Positions 16,710 to 24,033 of a DNA stretch of 35,307 nt are shown here, piece after piece; the stretch's first letter is position 1, and every line of letters begins with the position of its first letter. The stretch comes from Thermoleophilia bacterium UBA6103 (GTDB lineage: Bacteria; Actinomycetota; Thermoleophilia; UBA2241): positions 15,084 to 50,390 of the forward strand of contig DIWP01000010.1 in NCBI GenBank assembly GCA_002423545.1. The letters are read 5' to 3'. Below the pieces are notes generated by a model. That model had not been told where the DNA came from and did no database searches. It saw nothing but the letters and a program-made list of their open reading frames with translations. The translations under genes and the position numbers were made by a program.

Positions 16710-17720
16710 GTGTACGACGAGCTGATCAGGGGCATCCCCAAGGCCGAGCTGCACCTGCACATCGAGGGGACCCTGGAGCCCGAGATGATGCTGGCGCTGG
16801 GGGCACGCAACGGAGTCGCCGTGCCCTTCCACGACCCGGCCGAGGCCCGAGCCGCCTACACGTTCAACGATCTGGCCCACTTCCTGGAGCTCTACTACGA
16901 GGGCGTCGCCGTCCTGTGCACCGAGCGCGACTTCCGCGAGCTGACCGCCGCCTATCTGGCGCGTGTCCACGCTGACGGGGCGCGTCACGTCGAGATCTTC
17001 TTCGACCCGCAGAGCCACCTGCCGCGCGGCGTGCCGATGGGCGACGTGGTGGGCGGCATCGGCGCCGCCCTCGCCGACGCCCACCGCGACCTCGGCCTCA
17101 GCTCGCACCTCATCCTCTGCTTCCTGCGCGACGAGAGTCCGGCGAGCGCCATGGCGACCCTCGATGAGGCGCTCCCTTACCGCGACGCCATCGTCGGCGT
17201 CGGGCTCGACTCCAACGAGGTCGGGCATCCGCCGCGCGACTTCGCCGACGTCTTTGCGCGGGCCCGCGACGCCGGCCTGATGTGCGTGGCACACGCCGGC
17301 GAGGAGGGGCCCGCCTCGTACGTCACCGAGGCCCTCGACCTCCTCCACGTACGGCGCATCGACCACGGCGTGCGCGCCATCGACGAGCCGGCGCTCGTGC
17401 AGCGGCTGGCCCGCGAGCGCATCCCGCTGACGATGTGTCCCATGAGCAATCTCGAACTGCAGGTGACGCCCGACCTCTCGCAGCATCCGCTCAAACGCTT
17501 CCTGGACGCCGGGGTCGTCGCCACCGTCAACTCCGACGACCCCGCCTACTTCGACGGCTATCTGGCCGACAACTACATCGCCATCCAGCGGGCGCTCGAC
17601 CTGACGGCCGCCGACATCGTCACCCTCGCGAAGAACTCCATCGAAGCGTCGCTGCTGCCCGACGAGCAACGGCAGGAACTGTCGACCGAGATCGACGCGT
17701 TCGCCGCCGCGCACGCCTGA
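16710..17720 (+). CDS. Adenine deaminase (Aah1-type, adenosine deaminase superfamily)
   Basis: A 336-residue zinc amidohydrolase. Metal-ligand motif AELHLHIEGTLEP has His15 and His17. VAHAGEEGP contributes His195 and catalytic Glu198, RRIDHGVRAID a further His, and NSDDPAYF the Asp pair 276-277. The segment GVGLDSNEVGHPPRDF and NSDDPAYFDGY fit the adenine deaminase branch (yeast Aah1, Pseudomonas ADE) better than true adenosine deaminases, which have GIDLAGDE-like sequence. The expected reaction is adenine + H2O to hypoxanthine + NH3. The start GTG 16710 has AGGAG six bases upstream. The BKACE gene follows after 13 bases, so the two are very probably one operon. Confidence 0.87.
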   Translation: MYDELIRGIPKAELHLHIEGTLEPEMMLALGARNGVAVPFHDPAEARAAYTFNDLAHFLELYYEGVAVLCTERDFRELTAAYLARVHADGARHVEIFFDPQSHLPRGVPMGDVVGGIGAALADAHRDLGLSSHLILCFLRDESPASAMATLDEALPYRDAIVGVGLDSNEVGHPPRDFADVFARARDAGLMCVAHAGEEGPASYVTEALDLLHVRRIDHGVRAIDEPALVQRLARERIPLTMCPMSNLELQVTPDLSQHPLKRFLDAGVVATVNSDDPAYFDGYLADNYIAIQRALDLTAADIVTLAKNSIEASLLPDEQRQELSTEIDAFAAAHA

Positions 17721-17733
17721 GGCCACAGAGCCG

Positions 17734-18555
17734 ATGGACGAGCTCATCATCACCGTCGGCATCACCGGCTCGCGGATCACCAGGGAGCAGACAGCGGCGA
17801 TCCCGATCACGCCGGCTGAGATCGCCGCCTCGGGGATCGAGGCCTGGCGCGCCGGTGCCTCCGTGCTGCACGTCCACGTCCGCGACCCGCTGACACAGCT
17901 CGGCACGCAGGATGTCGAGCTGTTCCGACAGGTCGTCGACCGCCTGCGCGCCGAGACCGACGCCATCGTCTGCCTCACCACCAGCGGCATCCCGGGCCGC
18001 AACTTCTCCACCGAGGAACGCATCGCCCCGCTGGGGTTGCGGCCGGACATGGCGTCGTTCGACGCCGGCTCCGTGAACACACCGGCCGGCGTCTTCCTCA
18101 ACGAGCCCGATTTCCTGGAAGCGCTGGCCGCCGAGGCGCGCCTGCGAGGCGTCAAGCTCGAGCTGGAGTGCTTCGACACCGGCATGGTGGCCACGTGCCT
18201 GCGGTATCTGGAGCAGGGCGTGCTCGATCACCCGCCGCACTTCCAGTTCGTGCTCGGCACCGCCTACGGCATGCCGGCGACGGCGGCGGCGCTGCTGCAC
18301 CTCACCGGCATGCTGCCGACCGATGCCACCTGGTCGGTGATCGGCATCGGCCGCGCGCAGCTGCCGATGACCACGCTGGCGACCATCATCGGCGGCCACG
18401 CGCGCGTCGGCCTCGAAGACAACCTCTACTACCGCAAGGGCGAGCCCGCCGAGAGCAACGCCCAGCTGGTGGAGCGCACGGTGCGCATCGCCGGCGAGCT
18501 GGGCCGGCCGGTGGCCACCCCCGCTGAGGCGCGGCGCATCCTCAGCTTGAGCTGA
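17734..18555 (+). CDS. BKACE family protein (beta-keto acid cleavage enzyme, 3-keto-5-aminohexanoate cleavage-like)
   Basis: A 273-residue TIM-barrel enzyme of the DUF849/BKACE family. These use zinc and acetyl-CoA to cleave beta-keto acids, giving acetoacetate and a CoA ester; Kce of lysine fermentation is the prototype. Seen are LIITVGITGS at the first strand, AGASVLHVHVRD with zinc ligands His46 and His48, TTSGIPGR, LELECFDTGMV, FVLGTAYGMPAT, WSVIGIGRAQLP, and the final metal ligand in VGLEDNLYY (Glu228). Length is normal. It sits 13 bases after adenine deaminase in the same direction. The native keto acid cannot be told from sequence; the amino-acid-degradation setting makes an amino-keto acid plausible. 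Confidence 0.9.
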   Translation: MDELIITVGITGSRITREQTAAIPITPAEIAASGIEAWRAGASVLHVHVRDPLTQLGTQDVELFRQVVDRLRAETDAIVCLTTSGIPGRNFSTEERIAPLGLRPDMASFDAGSVNTPAGVFLNEPDFLEALAAEARLRGVKLELECFDTGMVATCLRYLEQGVLDHPPHFQFVLGTAYGMPATAAALLHLTGMLPTDATWSVIGIGRAQLPMTTLATIIGGHARVGLEDNLYYRKGEPAESNAQLVERTVRIAGELGRPVATPAEARRILSLS

Positions 18556-18564
18556 CCCGCCACT

Positions 18565-19947
18565 TCAGTCGGCCCTGTCGGCCCTGTCGGCGAGGCCGAG
18601 CACCTCCTCGAGGATCTCGAGTCCACGGGCGATCTCGTCGGGGCGCACGACGAGCGGCGGCGCCACCAGCAGCAGATTATCGTGCGTCATCAGGAACAGG
18701 CCCCGTTCCATGGCGGCAGCTTTGAGGCGGATCATCGGCGCCGCCGCCTCTTCCCCGGCCGCGAACGGCACCAGGGGTTCACGCGTGCCACGGTCGCGCA
18801 CCAGCTCGAGCCCCCACAACAGGCCCAGCCCGCGGACGTCGCCCACACAGGGGTGCCGCCCGGCCAGCTCGCGCAGGCCGGCTCCCAGGACCTCGCCCAT
18901 GCGCGCCGCGCGCTCCACCAGCCCGTCATCCCGCAATGTCTCGATGGTCGCCACGCCGGCCGCGCAGGCCAGCGGATTGCCGGTGCTCGTCAGGCCACCG
19001 GCGAAGTAGTGGTGCCGCAGCCAGTCGCCGATCTCCCCGGAGACGGTCATGGCACCCAGCGGCACGTAGCCGGACGAGATGCCCTTGGCCATCGTCATGA
19101 TGTCGGGAACCACGTCCCAGTGATCGCAGGCGAACCAGCGGCCGGTGCGGCCGAAGCCGGTCATGACCTCGTCGAGGATCAACAGGATGCCGTGCCGGTC
19201 GCAGACGTCGCGGATCGACCGCAGGTAGCCGGGCGGCGGCACGATGACGCCGTTGGCGCCGGTGACCGTCTCGATGAGCACGGCCGCCACCGACCGGGGG
19301 TTCTCGTACTGCAGGACCTCCTCCAGATGCGGCCCGCCGGCGCAGACAGGGCAGACAGCCGCGTGCGCTGCCGGAGCGGCGTCGGCGGCCGCGGGATGCC
19401 CCGCCGGACACCGGTAGACGTACGGGTCGAGCAGCCGCACGATGCCGGGGATGCCGGGCTCGGCCGCCCAGCGGCGCGGATCGCCGGTGACGCTCACCGC
19501 GCCGGCGGTGGCGCCGTGATAGGAGCGGTAACGGGCCACGATCTTCTGCCGCCCCGTGTACCAGCGGGCCAGCTTGACGGCATTCTCAGTGGCCTCGGCG
19601 CCGCCGTTGGTGAAGAAGGACATCGTCAGGTCGCCGGGAGTCACCTCGGCCAGCAGCCGCGCCAGCTGCGCGCGCGGCTCCGAGGCCAGCGACGGCGCGA
19701 TGCCGCACAGCGTGCCGGCCTGCCGCTGTATGGCGGCCACAACACGCGGGTGCTGGTGGCCGAGGTTGGCGTTGACCACCTGCGAGGCGAAGTCGAGATA
19801 GCGACGACCCTCGTGGTCCCAGAACCAGGAGCCCTCACCGCCGGCGACCGGCAGCGGGCTCACCCGGGCCTGCGTCGACCAGGAGTGGATGACGTAGCGT
19901 TCATCGAGATCGCGGATGCTCAGCCCAGGCTCCTCTCGCACCGACAC
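18565..19947 (-). CDS. Class III aminotransferase (aspartate aminotransferase family)
   Basis: A 460-residue fold-type I, class III (omega-) aminotransferase. Visible are YVIHSWSTQ, DHEGRRYLDFASQVVNANLG, the PLP-binding FFTNGGAEATENAVKLAR, YRSYHGATAGAVSVTGD, ILDEVMTGFGRTGRWFA and the PLP lysine MAKGISSGYVPLGAM (Lys288). Between LDPYVYR and LEEVLQYE is an insertion with Cys-Pro-Ala-Gly-His and Cys-Pro-Val-Cys, a possible metal-binding knuckle. It probably converts a terminal amine such as a diamine, omega-amino acid or beta-amino acid; the substrate is unproven. The start is uncertain: GTG 19947 is taken, GTG 19941 is close, and CTG 19923 has the best ribosome site (AGAGGAG six bases upstream). 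The tail is a DRADRAD repeat, and the gene ends 9 bases from the convergent BKACE gene. Confidence 0.88.
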   Translation of the reverse strand: MSVREEPGLSIRDLDERYVIHSWSTQARVSPLPVAGGEGSWFWDHEGRRYLDFASQVVNANLGHQHPRVVAAIQRQAGTLCGIAPSLASEPRAQLARLLAEVTPGDLTMSFFTNGGAEATENAVKLARWYTGRQKIVARYRSYHGATAGAVSVTGDPRRWAAEPGIPGIVRLLDPYVYRCPAGHPAAADAAPAAHAAVCPVCAGGPHLEEVLQYENPRSVAAVLIETVTGANGVIVPPPGYLRSIRDVCDRHGILLILDEVMTGFGRTGRWFACDHWDVVPDIMTMAKGISSGYVPLGAMTVSGEIGDWLRHHYFAGGLTSTGNPLACAAGVATIETLRDDGLVERAARMGEVLGAGLRELAGRHPCVGDVRGLGLLWGLELVRDRGTREPLVPFAAGEEAAAPMIRLKAAAMERGLFLMTHDNLLLVAPPLVVRPDEIARGLEILEEVLGLADRADRAD

Positions 19948-20032
19948 GAGTCGCCGGCCCCGGGGACCGTCGCATACCAATCCTAGCCGCCGGCGCCGAC
20001 CGCGACCACTGCGATCCGTGACGCATGGCTTG

Positions 20033-20065
20033 AGGGCCGCCCGTCTCCAAGAGGCGGGCGGCCCT
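20033..20065 (-). terminator. Terminator-like hairpin after the Lrp gene
   Basis: Perfect 11-base arms AGGGCCGCCCG and CGGGCGGCCCT, extended inward by TCTC/GAGG, about 85 bases past the stop of the Lrp-family gene. There is no T-run on either side. Confidence 0.5.
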
Positions 20066-20147
20066 TCGGGGTGTCGTACTCCTGTCAGGGACACGCTGAC
20101 CGGCAGGAGCAGACCGAGCGTGCCAGCGGCGCTGCCGCCACCGGAAG

Positions 20148-21296
20148 CTATGCCAGCGCGGTGTGGCTGATCCGCTCGCCTTCCCACATGTAGTTGACCT
20201 TGTACACGCGCAGGATGTGCCAGGCCTCGGCCGACTCGACACCGGGGGTGCTCCCTACTTCGACGTTGAGGAAGTCGTGCAGGCCGGCGTCATCGGGCAG
20301 AAAGGCCTCGGCGATGATGTCGTAGTCGCCGGTGGTGTAACCGGCGAAGGAGATGTAGGGCAGCGTCTCGACACGTGCGCCGACCTCCTCGACCCGGCCG
20401 CGAGCCGCCTTGATGCCGACGTTCACGTTCACCGGGAACCCGATGACCGGCCAGTTGACGTGGGCGATGATGCGCACGGCCCCCGAGTTCAGCAGGCGGT
20501 CGACGCGGCTGGCCCCGGTCGCCTCGGTGACGTGCACCCGCCGGGCGATGTCGGCCAGCGACCGCCGCCCGTTCTCTCTGAGCAATCCGATGATGGCCCT
20601 GTCCAGGTCGTCGACCTGCGCCGGCGCCAGCGCCGACCCCGGCCTGGTCGTCCAGCCGCGCAACCCCTCAGCGGCCGTCGCGCCGTCGCTGTCGGCCGCT
20701 CCCCGGCCGCCGGTCGCGGCCTCGCCGGCCGCAGCAGCGGCCTGCCTGCCCGTCGGCGGCGCCGGCTCCTGCTCCCAGAGGTACACGTATTTGGCGCTGC
20801 GCAGCACGAGCCACTCATGCGTGTCCACGATGTCCGGCATGTGCGCCAGACGCTGGTGCAGGAACTCGAAGACGGCCTCCGTGTCGGGCAGGAAGGCATC
20901 GGCGAGGATGTCGAAGCTGCCCGTTGACGAGCCGACCCAGGCGACGTGGTCCATGGCCGCCAGCCGCTCGCTGACTCGGTCGATGGAGCCCGGCCGCACA
21001 CGGACACCGATGCCGCACTGGATCGGGAAGCCGAAGGCGACAGGGTCGACGCGGGCGGTGATGCGGATGGCGTCGCGCTTGAGCAGGCGGCTCAGCCGCT
21101 TGGCGACCGTCTGCTTGGCGGCGCCCAGCGCGCGAGCGACGCTCGAACTGCTGCGGCGCCCGTCGCGCCGCAGCAGTTCGATGATGTGGCGGTCGAGCTC
21201 GTCCAGCTCGAGCCGCCCGGCGCGGGATGAAGGCGCCGGAGTCAGCCGGGCGGCCGGCACCACCGCTCCGAGCTCGTCGGGGGGCGGCTTCGTCAT
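20148..21296 (-). CDS. Tandem double-domain Lrp/AsnC family transcriptional regulator
   Basis: A 382-residue protein made of two complete Lrp/AsnC units in one chain; single units are ~150 residues. Unit 1 (about 28-175) has the helix-turn-helix LDELDRHIIELLRRDGRRSS, then AAKQTVAKRLSRLLKRDAIR, and a ligand-binding RAM domain with VGSSTGSFDILADAF. After a disordered Ala/Gly linker, unit 2 (about 225-375) repeats the plan: VDDLDRAIIGLLRENGRRSL, ATGASRVDRLLNSGAVRI and FAGYTTGDYDIIAEAFLPD. Both lack obvious damage. Its start ATG 21296 overlaps the creatininase stop by four bases (ATGA), so the two are translationally coupled, and it likely responds to an amino-acid-like ligand and controls its neighbours. 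A hairpin follows at 20033. Confidence 0.9.
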   Translation of the reverse strand: MTKPPPDELGAVVPAARLTPAPSSRAGRLELDELDRHIIELLRRDGRRSSSSVARALGAAKQTVAKRLSRLLKRDAIRITARVDPVAFGFPIQCGIGVRVRPGSIDRVSERLAAMDHVAWVGSSTGSFDILADAFLPDTEAVFEFLHQRLAHMPDIVDTHEWLVLRSAKYVYLWEQEPAPPTGRQAAAAAGEAATGGRGAADSDGATAAEGLRGWTTRPGSALAPAQVDDLDRAIIGLLRENGRRSLADIARRVHVTEATGASRVDRLLNSGAVRIIAHVNWPVIGFPVNVNVGIKAARGRVEEVGARVETLPYISFAGYTTGDYDIIAEAFLPDDAGLHDFLNVEVGSTPGVESAEAWHILRVYKVNYMWEGERISHTALA

Positions 21297-22117
21297 ACTC
21301 CGGGGCCGGCGCCGTGATGGTCCACCCGCGGCCGGATCTCCCGTGTCTTCATCTCGTCGATCACCATGAGCAGCTCATCCACCGCCGCCTCGAAGAACAC
21401 CTTGCCCTTCTCCGCCGTCGCAAGGGTCGGGTCGCCCATTGTGCCGGTCCGCGACAGCGTGGACCAGTACTCCATCATCGAGCCGGGGCCGTCGAACCAG
21501 TCATAGTAGAAGTAGTCCGACTCCGGGAAGCCGATGTCCTTCTCAGCCAGCTCCATCTTCACCAGCGACGGGTCGAGGTGCAGGTACATCGACGTCTCCA
21601 GCTCGCAGGCGTGCGCCATGCCGCCGGGGAACTCGCTCTCGCGCACGCTCTCGATGGCCGCCTTGCCCCGCGGCGTGAGCAGGTAGAAGTAGTCGCAGGC
21701 GATGGTCTCGGGGTGTTCGACGATGGTCAGCCGGGCCGCCATGTTCACCAGCGGCCCGTTAGAGCCGTGCCCGTTGGCGAGGATGAACCGCCGGAAACCG
21801 TGACCTACCAGGCTGCGCGTGATGTCGAGCAGGTACTCGACGAACACGTTCCAGCGGATGTTGATGGAACCCGGGAAGTCGGCGTGGTGCGGTGAGTAGC
21901 CGTGCGTGACCATCGGCAGCAGCACCGTCTTCTCGGGAACACGGGCGCAGGCCGCGGCGCAAATCGACTCGATGAGCTTGACGTCCGTGTCGATCGGCAG
22001 GTGCGGACCGTGGTCCTCCAGCGTGGCGATCGGGATCACGGCCACCCTGTCTTCCCCGGCGACCCGACCGATCTCCGGCCACGTCATCTCCGCATAGATG
22101 TGCTTGCTCTCCGCCAC
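21293..22117 (-). CDS. Creatininase family amidohydrolase
   Basis: A 274-residue metal-dependent amidohydrolase of the creatininase family (creatinine amidohydrolase, FAPy deformylase, MftE-type peptidase relatives). Metal-binding motifs are intact: ATLEDHGPHLPIDTD (Glu34, His36, Asp45), LANGHGSNGPLVNMAAR and GGMAHACELETSMYLHLDP with the conserved Glu. VTHGYSPHHADFPGSI is the conserved active-site loop. The substrate is unresolved: the mycofactocin protease MftE belongs here, but no MftA/MftC is nearby. GTG 22117 is the start, with GAGGAG nine bases upstream. It is the first gene of a two-gene unit with the double Lrp regulator, overlapping it by four bases, and divergent from an EamA transporter. 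Confidence 0.9.
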   Translation of the reverse strand: MAESKHIYAEMTWPEIGRVAGEDRVAVIPIATLEDHGPHLPIDTDVKLIESICAAACARVPEKTVLLPMVTHGYSPHHADFPGSINIRWNVFVEYLLDITRSLVGHGFRRFILANGHGSNGPLVNMAARLTIVEHPETIACDYFYLLTPRGKAAIESVRESEFPGGMAHACELETSMYLHLDPSLVKMELAEKDIGFPESDYFYYDWFDGPGSMMEYWSTLSRTGTMGDPTLATAEKGKVFFEAAVDELLMVIDEMKTREIRPRVDHHGAGPGV

Positions 22118-22372
22118 CTCAGCACGCTCCTCTCTGAATAGTCATGACAGCATCGGATGGTCGCTTTCGCTGCCGTAACGTCTCCATGATGACGCGGTTT
22201 AGGATGCAAGCCTACACAGTAACCCCCACAGACCGTGCGCATGGAGTCGATCCGCATACTTGCGCGAGCGGTGGAATGACGCGGGACGGTGTGCGGATGT
22301 AGGGTTGGCACGCATACCCCCCGAGGGTATGTGCCGGACCAGGATGAGCGGAGCGAAGGGAGGCGGTACGCC

Positions 22373-23407
22373 GTGAACGCCACCTTCCTGCTCTGGGTCG
22401 GCATCGCGTTCTTCGAGACCGCCCTGTCCGGCGGCGTGGTGCTCCTCAACAAGCACCTTCTGACGTGCCTCGACCCCGTGATCACGAACATGATGGTGCG
22501 AGCCGTCTCTTTCGGCACCATCCTCGTCGTCACCGCGCCGCTCACGCTGCTGGACGTGTGGAGCCTCACCTACGACATGACGTGGGAGGCCGCCGGGTAC
22601 ATCACCATCCTCGCCGTGGTGGGCTGGCTGATCGCCCAGAACCTGTACTACTTCGCCCTCCGCTCCGGTCGCGTCAGCGTGGTCGTCCCCATCGTCAGCA
22701 CCGACCTGCTGTTCACCGCCCTGTTCGCGACCCTGTTCATCGGGGGCGTCCTCGGCAACCTGACGGTAGCGGGCCTGTTCATCGCCGTGGCCGGCGTCGT
22801 GGCGATCACCCGCGCGGAGCGCCGCGACCGCATCGACCTGATCGAGCCGACCGATGTGGTGGTGGCCGACGGGCTCAGCCAGGAGCCCATCCCGCCGCCA
22901 TCGCCACCACCACCGGAAACGGGACTCGTGGAGGAGCCCCGAGGGCTGGCGCGTTCCGCGCCCGTGGCCATCGTGCTGGCGCTGGCGAGCGCCGCCGGAT
23001 GGGGCCTGGCTCCGGTCCTCATCCAGCTCGCACAGCAGTCGGTGGGAGGCACCTCGGTGACCATGATCCTGCAGGCGCAGGGTCTCGGCCTGCTCATGAT
23101 CATCGGGGTCGCCCTGATCCGGCGGAAGCCGTTCACCACGCGACGGTTGACGCCGACCGAGCGGCGACGGGCGCGCCGCCTGGTCGCCATCACCGGCGCG
23201 ATAGAGGGCTCCTGCGCCATCCTCTTCTACCTGATCGTCGAGAACCTGGGCTCGGTGCAGTCGGCGATCATCGTGGCGACCAAGCCCATCTTCGCGATCC
23301 TCTGGGGCGCGCTGTTCCTGCACGAACGCGTCAGTCGTCGTCTGGCCATCGGCATCGCCATCACGCTGCTGGGCGTCTTCATGGCCACGGCCGACCGGCT
23401 GCACTGA
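22373..23407 (+). CDS. EamA/DMT family transporter
   Basis: A 344-residue membrane transporter of the drug/metabolite superfamily, with two EamA repeats of five helices each. The first repeat has FLLWVGIAFFETALSGGVV, then LLNKHLL, YYFALRSGRVSVVVPIVS and GLFIAVAGVVAI. A Pro-rich cytoplasmic linker (IPPPSPPPPETG, from about 172) separates it from the second, with VAIVLALASAAGWGLAPVLI, ILFYLIVENLGSVQSAIIVA and a final LGVFMATADRLH. The start GTG 22373 follows AAGGGAGG by nine bases. It probably moves amino acids or related small metabolites. It is divergent from the creatininase/Lrp unit with a 255-base gap, and may be controlled by that regulator. Confidence 0.87.
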   Translation: MNATFLLWVGIAFFETALSGGVVLLNKHLLTCLDPVITNMMVRAVSFGTILVVTAPLTLLDVWSLTYDMTWEAAGYITILAVVGWLIAQNLYYFALRSGRVSVVVPIVSTDLLFTALFATLFIGGVLGNLTVAGLFIAVAGVVAITRAERRDRIDLIEPTDVVVADGLSQEPIPPPSPPPPETGLVEEPRGLARSAPVAIVLALASAAGWGLAPVLIQLAQQSVGGTSVTMILQAQGLGLLMIIGVALIRRKPFTTRRLTPTERRRARRLVAITGAIEGSCAILFYLIVENLGSVQSAIIVATKPIFAILWGALFLHERVSRRLAIGIAITLLGVFMATADRLH

Positions 23408-23463
23408 TGGACTGACCGACGGACCCGAACGAGGACCTGAGGGGACACACACTTCAAGAGACG

Positions 23464-23539
23464 GACATGAGGGCATCGACGTGACGGGATCGACATGAGG
23501 AGAACGAGATGAGGAGAACGAGATGAGGAGACCGACATG
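23464..23539 (+). promoter_or_regulatory. Chain of five overlapping 5-codon mini-ORFs (14-bp tandem repeat) leading into the thioredoxin gene
   Basis: Five consecutive 14-base units (starts 23464, 23478, 23492, 23506, 23520), consensus GACATGAGGAGAAC. Each holds a start codon (ATG 23467, GTG 23481, ATG 23495, 23509, 23523) followed by four codons and TGA. Every TGA overlaps the next start by four bases (ATGA/GTGA), and the last overlaps the real ATG at 23537. The later units carry AGGAG six bases before the next start. The encoded peptides are MRAST, MTGST, MRRTR, MRRTR and MRRPT. Confidence 0.7.
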
Positions 23540-23956
23540 ACCACAGCGCTGATCGTCGTCGCCGTCGTGGTGGGGCTGCTCGCCCTGCTCGTCCTCGTGC
23601 CTCGGATCCTCATGATCCTGCGCGGGTCCAGGCTCAAGGGCAAGCCCGCGCCGATCGTCTACAAGCCGTCGGCCAAGCGCATCAAGTCCGGGGCGCCGAC
23701 CGTCCTCTACTTCCACACACCGACCTGCAGGGCATGCGCCGCCCAGGACCCGGTCATCCGCAGGGTGCAGAAACGACATCCCGACGCCATCTTCAAGGTC
23801 AACGCGAAGACCCACCGGCAGGCGGCCTCCGCCTACGGCGTCATGGGCGTCCCGTTCCTGGCCTTCATCCGGGACGGCACGGTGGTCTCGGCGAAGGCCG
23901 GCGTTCAGCAGGAGTCGTCGATCACCGCCTTCCTGGGCACACGTCGACGGGGCTAG
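23537..23956 (+). CDS. Membrane-anchored thioredoxin family protein
   Basis: A 139-residue protein. Residues ~4-29 form an N-terminal signal anchor (ALIVVAVVVGLLALLVLVPRI), followed by a basic linker and a thioredoxin fold. The active site is TPTCRACAAQDP with Cys64 and Cys67 (CRAC), and the cis-proline loop is VMGVPFLAF. VLYFHTPTC and the DGTVVSAKAGV strand complete the fold. It likely acts as an extracytoplasmic thiol-disulfide protein or reductant carrier; orientation is inferred from the basic residues after the helix. ATG 23537 is the end point of the mini-ORF chain, so translation may depend on reinitiation. It follows the EamA gene in the same direction by 129 bases. Confidence 0.85.
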   Translation: MTTALIVVAVVVGLLALLVLVPRILMILRGSRLKGKPAPIVYKPSAKRIKSGAPTVLYFHTPTCRACAAQDPVIRRVQKRHPDAIFKVNAKTHRQAASAYGVMGVPFLAFIRDGTVVSAKAGVQQESSITAFLGTRRRG

Positions 23957-24033
23957 GCATCCGATACGCCCTCTGCCGCCCGGGGGCGGGAGCCGGCATG
24001 GTACCGGGTGGTCTACGGGGGTCCGGAGAGGGG

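Noticed and set aside
21293..22117. Creatininase homologue as MftE of a mycofactocin cluster
   Set aside because: No MftA peptide, radical SAM MftC or other mycofactocin gene is in the window.
23464..23539. CRISPR-like array
   Set aside because: The units are 14 bases with no spacers; they are contiguous tandem repeats forming mini-ORFs.
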